Notes: generated by a model not told the origin, from the sequence alone. A stretch of DNA of 64,000 nt from Nocardioides islandensis (GCF_015352455.1 NZ_JADKPN010000005.1:124001-188000); one strand, 5' to 3'. Shown: positions 18,090 through 29,022, numbered from the stretch's first letter. Numbers and translations: made by a program.

Positions 18090-19211
18090 ATGCCGGATAC
18101 CGACGCCACCGTCCACCACGGCCTCGAGGGCGTCGTGGCCTTCGAGACCGAGATCGCCGAGCCCGACAAGGAGGGATCGGCGCTGCGCTACCGCGGCGTG
18201 GACATCGAGGAGCTGGTCGGCCGGGTGCCGTTCGAGAAGGTGTGGGGCCTGCTGATCGACGGCTCCTACGAGCCCGGCCTGCCGCCCGCCGAGCCCTACA
18301 ACATCCCGATCCACACCGGCGACATCCGCGCGGACGTGCAGGCCGCCGTGGCCATGCTCGCGCCGATGCTCGGCATGAGGCAGACCTACGACATCTCCGA
18401 CGAGCAGGCCCGCCTCGACCTGTCGAGGGTCGCGGTGATGGTGCTCTCGTACGCCGCCCAGGCCGCCCGGGGGCTCGGCCTGCCGATCGTCTCCCAGCGG
18501 GAGGTCGACCAGGGACACACGCTCGCCGAGCGGTTCCTGATCCGCTGGAAGGGCGAGCCGGACCCCAAGCACGTCAAGGCGATCGACGCCTACTGGAGCT
18601 CCGCGGCCGAGCACGGCATGAACGCCTCGACGTTCACCGCACGGGTCATCACCTCCACCGGCGCCGACGTCGCCGCGGCGTTCTCCGGGGCCATCGGCGC
18701 GATGAGCGGACCGCTGCACGGTGGGGCCCCGTCGCGCGTGCTCGGCATGATCGAGGAGGTGGAGCGGCGCGGCGGCGACGCCACGTCGTACGTCAAGGAG
18801 CTGCTCGACAAGGGCGAGCGGCTGATGGGGTTCGGCCACCGCGTCTACCGCGCCGAGGACCCCCGAGCCCGGGTCCTGCGCCGCACGGCCCGCGAGCTCG
18901 GTGCGCCGAGGTACGAGATCGCCGAGGCGCTGGAGCAGGCCGCGCTGGCCGAGCTGCGCGAGCGACGGCCGGACCGGGTGCTCGAGACCAACGTCGAGTT
19001 CTGGGCCGCCATCGTGCTCGACTTCGCCGAGGTACCCGCGAACATGTTCACGTCGATGTTCACGTGCGCCCGCACCGGCGGCTGGTCGGCGCACATCCTC
19101 GAGCAGAAGCGCACCGGCCGGCTGATCCGGCCCTCGGCGGTGTACGTCGGCCCGTCGTCGCGGCCGGCCGACTCGGTCGCCGGCTGGAGCCCGGCCTGGG
19201 CCGCTTCCTGA
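18090..19211 (+). CDS. citA: Citrate synthase (type II, CitA-like)
   Basis: 373-residue enzyme condensing oxaloacetate and acetyl-CoA into citrate. Very similar by eye to mycobacterial CitA: DGVVAFETEIAEPDKEG-type opening, LRYRGVDIEELV, AAEHGMNASTFTARVI with active-site His, SGPLHGGAPSRV, LMGFGHRVYRAEDPRARVLR and ETNVEFWAAIVLDFA. The start is ATG 18090. It is transcribed away from the double GNAT gene and converges on the HD-GYP/LuxR gene, 20 bases away. Confidence 0.9.
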   Translation: MPDTDATVHHGLEGVVAFETEIAEPDKEGSALRYRGVDIEELVGRVPFEKVWGLLIDGSYEPGLPPAEPYNIPIHTGDIRADVQAAVAMLAPMLGMRQTYDISDEQARLDLSRVAVMVLSYAAQAARGLGLPIVSQREVDQGHTLAERFLIRWKGEPDPKHVKAIDAYWSSAAEHGMNASTFTARVITSTGADVAAAFSGAIGAMSGPLHGGAPSRVLGMIEEVERRGGDATSYVKELLDKGERLMGFGHRVYRAEDPRARVLRRTARELGAPRYEIAEALEQAALAELRERRPDRVLETNVEFWAAIVLDFAEVPANMFTSMFTCARTGGWSAHILEQKRTGRLIRPSAVYVGPSSRPADSVAGWSPAWAAS

Positions 19212-19231
19212 GCCGGACCGACCGGGACGGG

Positions 19232-20779
19232 TCAGCTCCCGCGTGCGACCAGCCCGTGCTCGAGGGCGTACAGGCTGGCGCCGATCCGGTTGTTCACGGC
19301 GATCTTGGTGTAGATCCGCTCGACGTGGTTGCGGACGGTCTTCTCCGACAGCGTGAGCCGCTCGGCGATCGCCCGGTTCGAGTCGCCCCGGGCCACGTGG
19401 ACCAGGATCTCGGCCTCGCGGGGCGTCAGCCCGTCGGTGCGGGCCGCCTTGAGGGGTCGGTGACCGGCCACCTCGAGCACGGCGGCGACCGACGCGGCGT
19501 CGAGCCGACCGGAGGTGGCGCGCTCGCGCAGCCGCGCGGCAGCCTCCTCGGCGCCGTACGCCGCTCGGTACGGTCGCGGCTCGAGCGCCGACTCGTAGGC
19601 GACGGCGGCGGCCAGGACGCGGTCGGCGAGGGGCAGCGCGGCGGCGGGGAGACCCTTGGGGTACCCCGACCCGTTCGGCTGCTCGTGGTGGTTGGCGACC
19701 AGCCTGGCGACGTCGGCGAGGCCGGCCACCCGCTCGATGATCCGCCCGCTGAGGTACGGGTGCAGGCGGACGCGCTCCCACTGCTCGGCGCCGAGCGGAC
19801 CGACCTGCTCCCAGATCCGGCTCGAGATGCCGATGCGCCCGATGTCGTGGACGTGTCCCGCGCGCCGGACGGCATCGACCTCGTCGAGACCCAGGGCCGC
19901 GGCCGCGCGGGCGGCGAGATCGGCGACGGCCCGGGAGTGCCCGAGCGTGAAGGGGCACTTCAGGTCGGCGAAGTCGCCCATGGCCACGAGCACCCGGTCG
20001 AGATCGGGCTCGCTCAACGGCTGGTGGTGGTCGGGCGCGGCCTCGACCACGGCGCGCCAGTAGTCGCCACCCGCGGGCGGCTCGAGGACACCCTCGGGGT
20101 CCGCCAGGAAGGCGGCCGCCACGGCCGGGTCGAACTGCCCGCCGCTTCGTGAGCGCACCAGGTGCTCCGCGCCGCCCGGGCCGTAGGTGCGGTCGTGCAC
20201 CTCGACGAGGTCGGCCAGCTGCGCGACTCGCATCTCGACGGGGATGGCATCGCCCGCGATCCCGGCGGGTCCGCCCTGGCCGTCGTACCGCTCGAACGTG
20301 GCGCGCAGCGCGGTCTGCACCTCCGCCGGCAGTCCCATCTCCCCGGCCAGCAGGGATGCCGACGCACAGTGGGAGTGGACGAGGTCGCCCAGGTGCTTCT
20401 TCGGGTTGCCCATCAGCTGGGCGATGACCCTCAGGCGCTGCGGCAGCGGCGAGCCGTGCGCGACGTTGCCCATGAGGAACCGCATGTAGGGCACGCCGTT
20501 CCAGTCGACGAGGTACGCCGCCTGCTTGACGGCGATGTCGTCACCGAACCAGCGCACGTACTCGTGCGACTCGGCGTGACAGCCGATCCACATCACCAGC
20601 GTCGTGTAGAAGGCGGTGTCGCGCTGCTGGGGGCTGAGCCCGAGCCGGTCGGCCAGTCGCGTCGCGATGACCGACGACCGGAGGACGTGCTCGGCGGGCT
20701 GACCCAGGCCGAGGTCGATGGCGATCGACAGAGCGGCCAGGAGCTCGGTACGGCGCGTTCCGGACGCCCCGGCTGACAT
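19232..20779 (-). CDS. Tandem HD-GYP-like domain protein with LuxR-type HTH
   Basis: 515 residues. The C-terminal LuxR HTH reads GLTPREAEILVHVARGDSNRAIAERLTLSEKTVRNHVERIYTKI. A central HD-GYP module retains HVHDIGRIGI, LHPYLSGRII and NHHEQPNGSGYP, so it could bind or hydrolyse a cyclic dinucleotide. The first half is a second, degenerate copy (LVHSHCASASLLAGEMG; FERYDGQGGPAG) lacking the HD pair. The ATG at 20779 has GAGGA 8 bases upstream and is preferred to 20809. A sensor coupling nucleotide signalling to transcription is inferred. Confidence 0.75.
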   Translation of the reverse strand: MSAGASGTRRTELLAALSIAIDLGLGQPAEHVLRSSVIATRLADRLGLSPQQRDTAFYTTLVMWIGCHAESHEYVRWFGDDIAVKQAAYLVDWNGVPYMRFLMGNVAHGSPLPQRLRVIAQLMGNPKKHLGDLVHSHCASASLLAGEMGLPAEVQTALRATFERYDGQGGPAGIAGDAIPVEMRVAQLADLVEVHDRTYGPGGAEHLVRSRSGGQFDPAVAAAFLADPEGVLEPPAGGDYWRAVVEAAPDHHQPLSEPDLDRVLVAMGDFADLKCPFTLGHSRAVADLAARAAAALGLDEVDAVRRAGHVHDIGRIGISSRIWEQVGPLGAEQWERVRLHPYLSGRIIERVAGLADVARLVANHHEQPNGSGYPKGLPAAALPLADRVLAAAVAYESALEPRPYRAAYGAEEAAARLRERATSGRLDAASVAAVLEVAGHRPLKAARTDGLTPREAEILVHVARGDSNRAIAERLTLSEKTVRNHVERIYTKIAVNNRIGASLYALEHGLVARGS

Positions 20780-20821
20780 GGACCCATCCTCACGGTCCCG
20801 CACGGACACAGGAAGCCCGAC

Positions 20822-21592
20822 TCACACGGTCCGGGTGAGGAGCTCCCTGTTGTGCGCGGCCGCCGAGACGTGGCGCTCGGGGTCGAAGTTCTCGAAGTGC
20901 CCGAACCCGCACATGAAGATCCCCCTCTGCGGCAGCCAGAAGCCGCCGAGACGGGTCTGCCGGGGCAGGGGCTTCGGCGCCCCCGCGTCCCGGTCCAGGA
21001 TGGTCGCCCGGCTCTCCACGACCTTCCAGATCTCGACGGGAGCCGCCGTGAAGCGTTGCCGGTTCGGCATCACTCCCGAGAGCCGTACCTTGCCCACGCC
21101 GAGCGCCGGTCCGGCCATCCGCCCCATCCACGCCAGGACGGCACGGTTGACCCACATCCCGTGCGGCATCAGCCGTCCCGCGGCGCTCATCGCCCGCGTC
21201 AGCGGGGTCGTCGTGAGGGCGACCGTCCACTCGAGGATGCCGGGGACCGAGACACGCAAGGTCCAGTCGTCGAGCCACTCCACGTCGATCGGGGTGCGCA
21301 CGGACGGATGGGCGCAGGCCGCGCCGATGTACCGCTCGCAGCTGAGCTCCGGCGCTGTCGTCGTGTAGACGACCCACTCCTCGTCGGGGTTGCGGTGCCA
21401 CACCGCGGTGTACGGGTCACCGAAGCTCGGGGTCATGCAGCGCAACGAGAAGTAGTCGCCCGACTCGAACGCCAGCCCCATCACGCCGCTGCCGGCGATG
21501 CGTTCGTCGGCGCCGGGAGGCAGCACCGACGCACCCTGTGCCGCCACACGGGGCGACCGCCTGTTCTCGTGGACGTCCATGACCTGCGGCAT
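20822..21592 (-). CDS. Conserved hypothetical protein
   Basis: 256 residues, start ATG 21592 chosen for the GAGGAGG 6 bases upstream. I do not recognise the family. It is soluble, Trp/Met-rich, with a beta-rich first half (SGDYFSLRCMTPSFGDPYTAVWHRN), a central helix around LTRAMSAAGRLMPHGMWVNRAVLAWMG and a C-terminal GIFMCGFGHFENFDPERHVS block. No signal peptide, and no obvious catalytic motif. It ends 43 bases before the HD-GYP/LuxR gene on the same strand and may be co-transcribed with it. Confidence 0.6.
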   Translation of the reverse strand: MPQVMDVHENRRSPRVAAQGASVLPPGADERIAGSGVMGLAFESGDYFSLRCMTPSFGDPYTAVWHRNPDEEWVVYTTTAPELSCERYIGAACAHPSVRTPIDVEWLDDWTLRVSVPGILEWTVALTTTPLTRAMSAAGRLMPHGMWVNRAVLAWMGRMAGPALGVGKVRLSGVMPNRQRFTAAPVEIWKVVESRATILDRDAGAPKPLPRQTRLGGFWLPQRGIFMCGFGHFENFDPERHVSAAAHNRELLTRTV

Positions 21593-21719
21593 CGCGGCCT
21601 CCTCGGCTCGACGGATCGGATCGATGCCTCGACCATGGCCCCGTACGGCGGGACAGCGCATGAGGCATCTGCCTCAACCCGCCGGACTGCTCGCCGGCCC
21701 GCGACGCCAAGATGGCCCC

Positions 21720-22835
21720 GTGACCACGACGACGATCCGGGCGGCCCTGCTCACCGAGGTCGGCGCCGACCTCGTCGTGGACGAGGTCCAGCTCGACCCG
21801 CCGCGCGCGGGCGAGGTGGCCGTGGACGTGCACCACTGCGGGGTGTGCCACTCCGACGTGCACTACCTCGACGGCTCCCTGCGCACCGGGCTTCCGGTCG
21901 TGCTCGGTCACGAGGCCGCCGGAGTGGTGGCCGAGGTCGGGGCGGGTGTCACGGACCTGGCACCCGGCGACCCCGTGGTGCTGACGATGGCGCCCTCGTG
22001 CGGCCGGTGCTACTGGTGCGTGCGCGGCCAGCGCACGCTGTGCCAGACGTACTCGGGCCTCGTCGGCGGCGCGTACCCGGACGGATCGACCCGCCTGTCC
22101 TGGCGCGGGCAGCCGGTACGCCGCGGGCTGGTGCTGGCGGCGTTCTCCGAGCGCACCGTGGTGCCCGCCGCAGCGGCGGTCCGGATCCCCGCCGACGTAC
22201 CGACCCACCTCGCCGCCGTCGTCGGCTGCGCCGTGCAGACCGGCATCGGCGCCGTGCTCAACACCGCCGCGGTGCCCGTCGGCGCCTCGGTCGTGGTCAG
22301 CGGGCTCGGCGCCGTCGGGCTGTCGATCGTCCAGGGCGCCCGCATCGCCGGGGCGACCACGATCCTCGGCGTCGACCCCAGCACCGAGCGCCGCGAGCAG
22401 GCCACCCGCTTCGGCGCCACGCACGTCCTCGACCCGGCCGAGCACAAGGTCGAGGAGGCCGCGCGCGACCTGACCGAGGGCCGGGGCGCCGACTACACCT
22501 TCGACGCGGTCGGCCGCGGCGACGTGGTCGGGACCCTTCTCAAGGCGACCCGCAACGGCGGCACGACCGTGATGGTCGGCATCCCCTCGACCGAGGACGC
22601 GGTGTCCCTCCGTGCCCTCCCCCACGCCTTCTACGAGAAGAAGCTGATCGGCTGCTACCTCGGCTCGGCCGACCCGCACCGCGACTTCCCGCGGATCCTC
22701 GACCTGTGGCGACACGGCCGGCTCGACCTGGAGGCGATGGTGACCTCCCGCCGTCCGCTGGACGAGGTCAACGAGGCCGTCGGCGACCTCCGTGCGGCCA
22801 CCGGCGTGCGCACGGTGCTCGACGTGCGCGGGTAG
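21720..22835 (+). CDS. Zinc-dependent alcohol dehydrogenase (MDR family)
   Basis: 371-residue NAD(P)-dependent medium-chain dehydrogenase. Catalytic zinc ligands lie in HHCGVCHSDVH and LGHEAAG; the structural zinc lobe is SCGRCYWCVRGQRTLC; the Rossmann motif is VVVSGLGAVGLSIVQGARIAGA with GVDPS. All four structural Cys are present, so the protein looks intact. The GTG at 21720 is the first plausible start in frame; its SD is weak. The substrate is likely a primary alcohol or aldehyde, not determinable here. Confidence 0.88.
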   Translation: MTTTTIRAALLTEVGADLVVDEVQLDPPRAGEVAVDVHHCGVCHSDVHYLDGSLRTGLPVVLGHEAAGVVAEVGAGVTDLAPGDPVVLTMAPSCGRCYWCVRGQRTLCQTYSGLVGGAYPDGSTRLSWRGQPVRRGLVLAAFSERTVVPAAAAVRIPADVPTHLAAVVGCAVQTGIGAVLNTAAVPVGASVVVSGLGAVGLSIVQGARIAGATTILGVDPSTERREQATRFGATHVLDPAEHKVEEAARDLTEGRGADYTFDAVGRGDVVGTLLKATRNGGTTVMVGIPSTEDAVSLRALPHAFYEKKLIGCYLGSADPHRDFPRILDLWRHGRLDLEAMVTSRRPLDEVNEAVGDLRAATGVRTVLDVRG

Positions 22836-22920
22836 CACGACTAGACCTCCGTAACGGGTGAGTTACCGGGTCGTTGACGAGATGTTCTGTTTTGTTGACG
22901 GCCTCGGGAGGGAACCCCCC

Positions 22921-24337
22921 ATGAAATCTGACAAGGCATCAGTCCGGAGATCAGCCGGCCGGCTCGTGGCTCTGCTCACGACCACGGCCATCGCCACGGC
23001 ACTGGCGGCGGTGTCGGGAGCACCCGCCGCCCAGGCAGCCGGTCGTCCGACCGACTTCGCGTTCACGTCCTTCGCCTACGGCACCAAGGTCAAGGCGGCC
23101 TCCGGAGAGCTCCGGTCCGGCCGCACCGCACCGAGCTGGATCGGGTGCACGCGCCAGGCCGGCCGCACCAAGACCAACCAGGTGCTCGCGGTCGACGCGC
23201 CCAACAACAACCCGCTCATCAGGCTCGGGGCGATCACCAGCGCCAGCCACACCTTCAAGCACAAGAAGCAGGGCATCGCCGCCGGCACCGAGAGCACCTC
23301 GACCGTGGCCAACGTCGTCCTCGGCCTGCAGGACTCGCAGGTCCCGACGCCGAGCCTGACCATCACCGGCCTCACGACGACCGCCCGCGCATGGGCGACC
23401 ACCGACGGCCAGCTGCACGCCGCCACCGACTCGGGCGTGCTCGACATCAACCTGGTGGTCCCGCCGACCGGTACGCCGCTCGACGAGCCGCTCCAGCAGC
23501 TGCTGGACCTGGTCAACGGACAGGTCGCGCCGACCCTGGACCAGGTGGTCGACCTGCTCCAGCAGAACAGCGGCGCGATCGAGATCCCCGGCCTCGGCCG
23601 GCTCGAGCTCGGCGCCTCGCGCACCGGCGTCGGCGCCCGGCAGGCGGTCGCGATGGCGCTGTCGCTGCGCGTGACGCTCTACGGACAGGACCAGACGCCG
23701 GGCACCGCCGACGACTCCTCGCTGAAGATCGGCCGCAGCTACGCGCGGATCCTCGCCGACATGCCGTACGCCGTGATGGGCGGCAGCGGCTGGGCCGCGG
23801 ACGCCGACCTGGTCGGCGGCACCGCGCACATCGGCGACATCGTGCCCAAGCAGCTGCCCTGCCAGGGCACCGGTGGCCAGGTGAAGAGCAAGGCACTCGC
23901 GGCCGTGGACATCCCGGGCGTGCAGCTCGGCGCCCTGCAGGGCCGCGCCTTCGGCGACGTCAACCAGCTCGGCGAGGTCACCGCGTGGACCGAGGGCTCC
24001 GTGGCTCACGTCGCGCTCGGCTCCGGCGACACGGCGCTGACCATCGACGGGATCGTGGGACGGGTCAACCTGGCCACCAACCGGCACGGCGGGCTGGTCA
24101 AGCGCGACACCGAGGGCACGATCCCGGGCATGCTGACCTTCCAGGGCCAGTCCTACACGCTGCCGCTCGGGTCGGCGCCGGAGCTGCCTCCGGAGCTGGG
24201 CGCGCTGATCAGCATCCAGACCGGGATCACCGACCAGTCCGACGCCCGCGGCCTCAAGGTCACGGCCCTGCGGATCACGCTCCTGAGCGGGACCGCCGCC
24301 GGCACCGTCATCAACCTGGGCAACGCCAAGGCCAGCG

Positions 24338-24351
<14 letters not shown>
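22921..24351 (+). CDS. Secreted choice-of-anchor P family-like protein
   Basis: 476-residue exported protein. A Sec signal peptide spans residues 1 to about 40 (basic MKSDKASVRRSAGR, hydrophobic LVALLTTTAIATALAAV, cleavage near AQAA). The mature part begins with DFAFTSFAYGTKVKAASGELRSGRT and is beta-rich with alternating choice-of-anchor P-type motifs (TTTARAWATTDGQ, GTAHIGDIVP). No cell-wall sorting motif or C-terminal TM is seen. GGGAGGG precedes the ATG. The last 14 bases overlap the convergent GNAT gene. Confidence 0.65.
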
Positions 24352-26005
<1,654 letters not shown>

Positions 26006-26006
26006 T

Positions 26007-26113
26007 GGTGGTCGAGCCGGGCGAGCCTCCTGGGCGAGCCCGTGTCGAGACCGCGGGACGCTCACGGCGTCTCGACGCGCTCGGCCGTGGCCGGCCTCAC
26101 GGCTCGACCAGCG
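26007..26113. repeat. Composite inverted repeat between convergent genes
   Basis: TGGTCGAGCC at 26009-26018 is a perfect inverted match to GGCTCGACCA at 26101-26110, and GTCGAGAC at 26044-26051 to GTCTCGAC at 26069-26076. It is the same two-facing-units architecture as at 2112-2213 and again lies between two convergent stop codons, which suggests a bidirectional terminator role. Confidence 0.7.
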
Positions 26114-26117
26114 TGGG

Positions 26118-26489
26118 CTAGGGCTGCTTCTTCACCAGGTGCAGCAACCGGTCGTTGGTGTCGGGGTCGGTGGTGATCATCGCGTACCGCCGCGCGCCAT
26201 CCTGCCCGTGCAGCACGAACACGAACCGCTTGGCGGTCCGGTCCTCGAGCTCCCACCAGCCGGCGTCGGCGATGAACTTGGTGTCGTCGGTGTACGTCGC
26301 GTGGTCGAGCTCGTGGTCGCCGACCTGCACCGCGAGACGGTCGCTGCGGGAGTCGGTCGGCAGGCCGCGGGGCACCGCCCACGACTTGAGGACGCCGTCC
26401 TCCTCGAGCCGCAGGTCGAAGTGCGGCGCCGGCTTGCGGTGGTCGTGGAGCACGAACACCGGCCGGACGGATGATCGGCGGTCAGCCAT
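26118..26489 (-). CDS. LigD 3'-phosphoesterase-like domain protein (small, divergent)
   Basis: 123 residues resembling the phosphoesterase module of bacterial LigD: FVLHDHRKPAPHFDLRLEEDGVLKSWAVPRGLP keeps the His-x6-His-x-Asp-x-Arg block that binds manganese and removes 3' ribonucleotides or phosphates. The second LigD motif (EGxYGAG) is not visible; that stretch reads TYTDDTKFIADAGWWELED. It overlaps the macro-domain gene by 8 bases and is last in the operon with topoisomerase IB. A DNA-end-processing role is inferred. Confidence 0.7.
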   Translation of the reverse strand: MADRRSSVRPVFVLHDHRKPAPHFDLRLEEDGVLKSWAVPRGLPTDSRSDRLAVQVGDHELDHATYTDDTKFIADAGWWELEDRTAKRFVFVLHGQDGARRYAMITTDPDTNDRLLHLVKKQP

Positions 26490-26979
26490 CCAGGGCGGCC
26501 TTGATCGCGTCGTACGTCGCGGCGTCGAACGCGACCAGCCGCGCCTCCTCGACGTGGGTGTCGGTCCCGCGCAGCGTGTCCACCGCGGCGGCGATCGCGT
26601 CGTCCTTGGGCCAACCGTAGATGCCGGCCGAGACCAGCGGGAAGGCGACGCCCCGCGCGCCGAGCTCGTCGGCGACCGCGAGTGCGCGCGAGTAGCAGGA
26701 GGTGAGCAGCGACCGGTCCCGCTGCCCCGCGTTGTAGTTGGGGCCGACCACGTGGATGACCCACTCGGCCGGCATGTTCCCGGCCGTCGTCCAGCCGGCG
26801 TCGCCGGTGGCCAGCCCGTGGGGGAAGCGGCGTACGCAGTCCTCGAGCACGGCCGGACCGCCGGCGCGGTGGATCGCGCCGTCGACCCCACCGCCGCCAC
26901 GCATCCGGCTGTTGGCCGCGTTGACGACCGCGTCCACGTCCTGGGTGGTGATGTCGCCCCGGACCACCGTCACGTCCAT
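26482..26979 (-). CDS. Macro domain protein (ADP-ribose binding/hydrolysis)
   Basis: 165-residue MacroD-type protein. MDVTVVRGDITTQDVDAVVNAANSRMRGGGGVDGAIHRAGG contains the ADP-ribose pocket (GDIT, NAAN, GGGVDGAIH), and LVSAGIYGWPKDDA forms the second loop. The family hydrolyses mono-ADP-ribose or O-acetyl-ADP-ribose. AAGGAG precedes the ATG by about 8 bases. The gene starts 5 bases after the topoisomerase IB stop and overlaps the LigD-like gene, so the three are co-translated. Confidence 0.9.
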   Translation of the reverse strand: MDVTVVRGDITTQDVDAVVNAANSRMRGGGGVDGAIHRAGGPAVLEDCVRRFPHGLATGDAGWTTAGNMPAEWVIHVVGPNYNAGQRDRSLLTSCYSRALAVADELGARGVAFPLVSAGIYGWPKDDAIAAAVDTLRGTDTHVEEARLVAFDAATYDAIKAALDG

Positions 26980-26984
26980 CGAGA

Positions 26985-27983
26985 TCACTCCTTGAGCAGT
27001 CGCAGCACGGCCCGCTCCAAGGATGCCTGGCGCGCGTCGGCTGTCTTGTAGCGGCGCTTCACCGCCGCCTCGATCGTCCTCCCCTCCTCGAAGGCGTCGA
27101 CCACGCGGGGATCGACGTACGACGAGCGGGCGAGCGCCGGGGTGTTCCCGAGGAACTCGGCGACCTCCTTCATGGCCGCCACCTCCGCCTTCTTGCGCGC
27201 CGTCTTGGTCGCGGGTGCACCGGCCGACGCCAGCGCGGCCGCCGCGATGACCGTCGCGTGCCAGGTGCGGAAGTCCTTGGCCGTGGCCTCCATGCCGGTG
27301 GTCCGTCCGACGTACTGGTTGACCATGTCGGAGTCCACCGGCCGCCACCGCCGCCCGTCCTTCCAGGCCAGCAGGCGGGCCTCGCCGCCCCGCCGCCGGC
27401 GCATCACCTCGAGGGCCTCGACCGCGCCCACGTCGTCGATCTCGATCCGGTGCTCGATCCCGGACTTGCCCACGAAGTCGAAGACCATCGTCCTGCCCTC
27501 GCGCCGCACGTGCCTGCGCTCGAGGGTGGTCAGGCCGAAGCTGTTGTTCTCCTCGGCGTACACGTCGTTGCCGATGCGGAAGTACCCGAGGTCGAGCAGG
27601 CGTACGGCGACCGCGCACGCGCGCTCCTGGGACATGCCCTCGGCGCCCAGGTCGACCAGCACCTGCTCGCGCGCCTTCGACAGCGCCTTGCCGAACGTCA
27701 GCATCTTCTGGAACTTCTCACCGTCGCGGCGGGTGCGCCAGTCGGGGTGGTAGAGGTACTGACGGCGGCCGGCGTCGTCCGTACCGACCGCCTGCAGGTG
27801 GCCGTTCGGCCACGGGCAGACCCAGACGTCCTGCCACGCCGGCGGGATCACCAGGTCCTTGACCCGCTGGGCGTCCTCGGCCGGCAGCCGCTTCCCGGAC
27901 TCGTCGAGGTAGACGAAGCCCTTGCCTGCGCGGCGTCGGGTCCAGCCGCGCTGGTCGGGGCTGCTGCGGCGGAGGCGGACCAT
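26985..27983 (-). CDS. DNA topoisomerase IB (poxvirus/bacterial type)
   Basis: 332-residue type IB topoisomerase that relaxes supercoils through a 3'-phosphotyrosyl intermediate. Catalytic features visible: Arg in GYFRIGNDVY, Lys in FVGKSGIEHRIEI, the KDFRTWHATV block, and LGNTPALARSSYVDPRV with the nucleophilic Tyr. An N-terminal DNA-binding domain starts at GKGFVYLDESGKRLP. Length is typical of bacterial homologues. It heads a three-gene operon with the macro and LigD-like proteins, suggesting repair of topoisomerase or DNA-end lesions (inferred). Confidence 0.92.
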   Translation of the reverse strand: MVRLRRSSPDQRGWTRRRAGKGFVYLDESGKRLPAEDAQRVKDLVIPPAWQDVWVCPWPNGHLQAVGTDDAGRRQYLYHPDWRTRRDGEKFQKMLTFGKALSKAREQVLVDLGAEGMSQERACAVAVRLLDLGYFRIGNDVYAEENNSFGLTTLERRHVRREGRTMVFDFVGKSGIEHRIEIDDVGAVEALEVMRRRRGGEARLLAWKDGRRWRPVDSDMVNQYVGRTTGMEATAKDFRTWHATVIAAAALASAGAPATKTARKKAEVAAMKEVAEFLGNTPALARSSYVDPRVVDAFEEGRTIEAAVKRRYKTADARQASLERAVLRLLKE

Positions 27984-28035
27984 GGCGTCACCCTAGGGAA
28001 CCGCGGGGGTGCTGCTCTTCGCCCCGGAGGGGGAG

Positions 28036-29022
28036 TCAGCGTGGCCGCATCGCGCGCACGAGCACCAGCACGATGCCGAGCCCGAGGACGCCGCCGAGGA
28101 CCCAGCCCCAGGCGGAACGCTCACCGGGCGTCTCCTCGGGGAGCTCCTTGCCGACCCGGTTGCCGGGCGCGGGAGTCGGGCTGGTCGTCGAGGAGGGTGT
28201 CGCCGTCGGGGTCGGCGGCGGTGCCATCGCCCGCCGTACCTGGGCCGGCAGCGAGATGCGCAGGACCGGGGAGCGCAGCCCCTCCGACGACGCGTAGATC
28301 GTGCCGTCGTCGGCCACCGCGATGCCCTCGCCCTGCTCCTGGTGCGGCAGCCCGAAAGTCCCGACCTCCACGAGGTCGGGCCAGGTGTAGACCGCGGCCT
28401 CGGTGTAGTTGCGCACGATCACGTGCCGGCCGTCGGGGAAGAACGCCGCGTCGGTGGCGATGGCCAGCACCGAGCCGACTTCCTTCAGCCGGTTCGCGTG
28501 GTCCGGCGACAGCCGCCTCGGAGCGGCGTACACCGTGCCGCCGAAGACGCCCTTGCTGACGACGTACAACCGGCCGGTCGCCGGGTCGGCCAGCAGCGAC
28601 TCGGCGTCGCGGGCGCCCTCGGGATAGACGAGCTCGTACGTCGGACCGGGTGGCCGGCCGCCGACGACGTCGACCTCCGTCACCGACACCGCCTCGCGCC
28701 TGGCCGTGTTGTCGCCGATGTCACCGACCCAGACCAGGCCGTCGCCGGCCGGCGCCAGGGCCTCGACGTCGGTGGGGTCGTCGGACCACTGGGTGACCTT
28801 GGTGGTCTCGCCGGTGCTCGGGTCCACGGTGAACACCCGGCCGGTGTCGCCCGAGTCGTTGGTCGTGACGAGGTTGCCGTCGACGACGGCCAGCGCGCTG
28901 GACTCGATGATGTCGGGGTCCTGGAAGCGGCTCACCTCGTCGCCCCCGAGCAGCGCCCCGGGCAGGACGGCAGCGACCACGAAGGGCACCGCGGTCAGGC
29001 CGAGGAGGTACCGCTCACGCAT
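28036..29022 (-). CDS. Membrane-anchored beta-propeller-like protein
   Basis: 328 residues: an N-terminal TM or signal anchor (YLLGLTAVPFVVAAVLPGALL), a propeller-like extracellular domain (SSALAVVDGNLVTTNDSGDTGRVFTVDPSTGET; LVWVGDIGDN; FFPDGRHVIVRN), a Pro/Thr-rich linker (PTPTATPSSTTSPTPAPG) and a C-terminal TM ending RAMRPR. The layout fits a cell-surface sensor or scaffold. No catalytic residues are recognised. It starts inside the methyltransferase gene (8-base overlap), so the two are co-transcribed. Confidence 0.65.
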   Translation of the reverse strand: MRERYLLGLTAVPFVVAAVLPGALLGGDEVSRFQDPDIIESSALAVVDGNLVTTNDSGDTGRVFTVDPSTGETTKVTQWSDDPTDVEALAPAGDGLVWVGDIGDNTARREAVSVTEVDVVGGRPPGPTYELVYPEGARDAESLLADPATGRLYVVSKGVFGGTVYAAPRRLSPDHANRLKEVGSVLAIATDAAFFPDGRHVIVRNYTEAAVYTWPDLVEVGTFGLPHQEQGEGIAVADDGTIYASSEGLRSPVLRISLPAQVRRAMAPPPTPTATPSSTTSPTPAPGNRVGKELPEETPGERSAWGWVLGGVLGLGIVLVLVRAMRPR

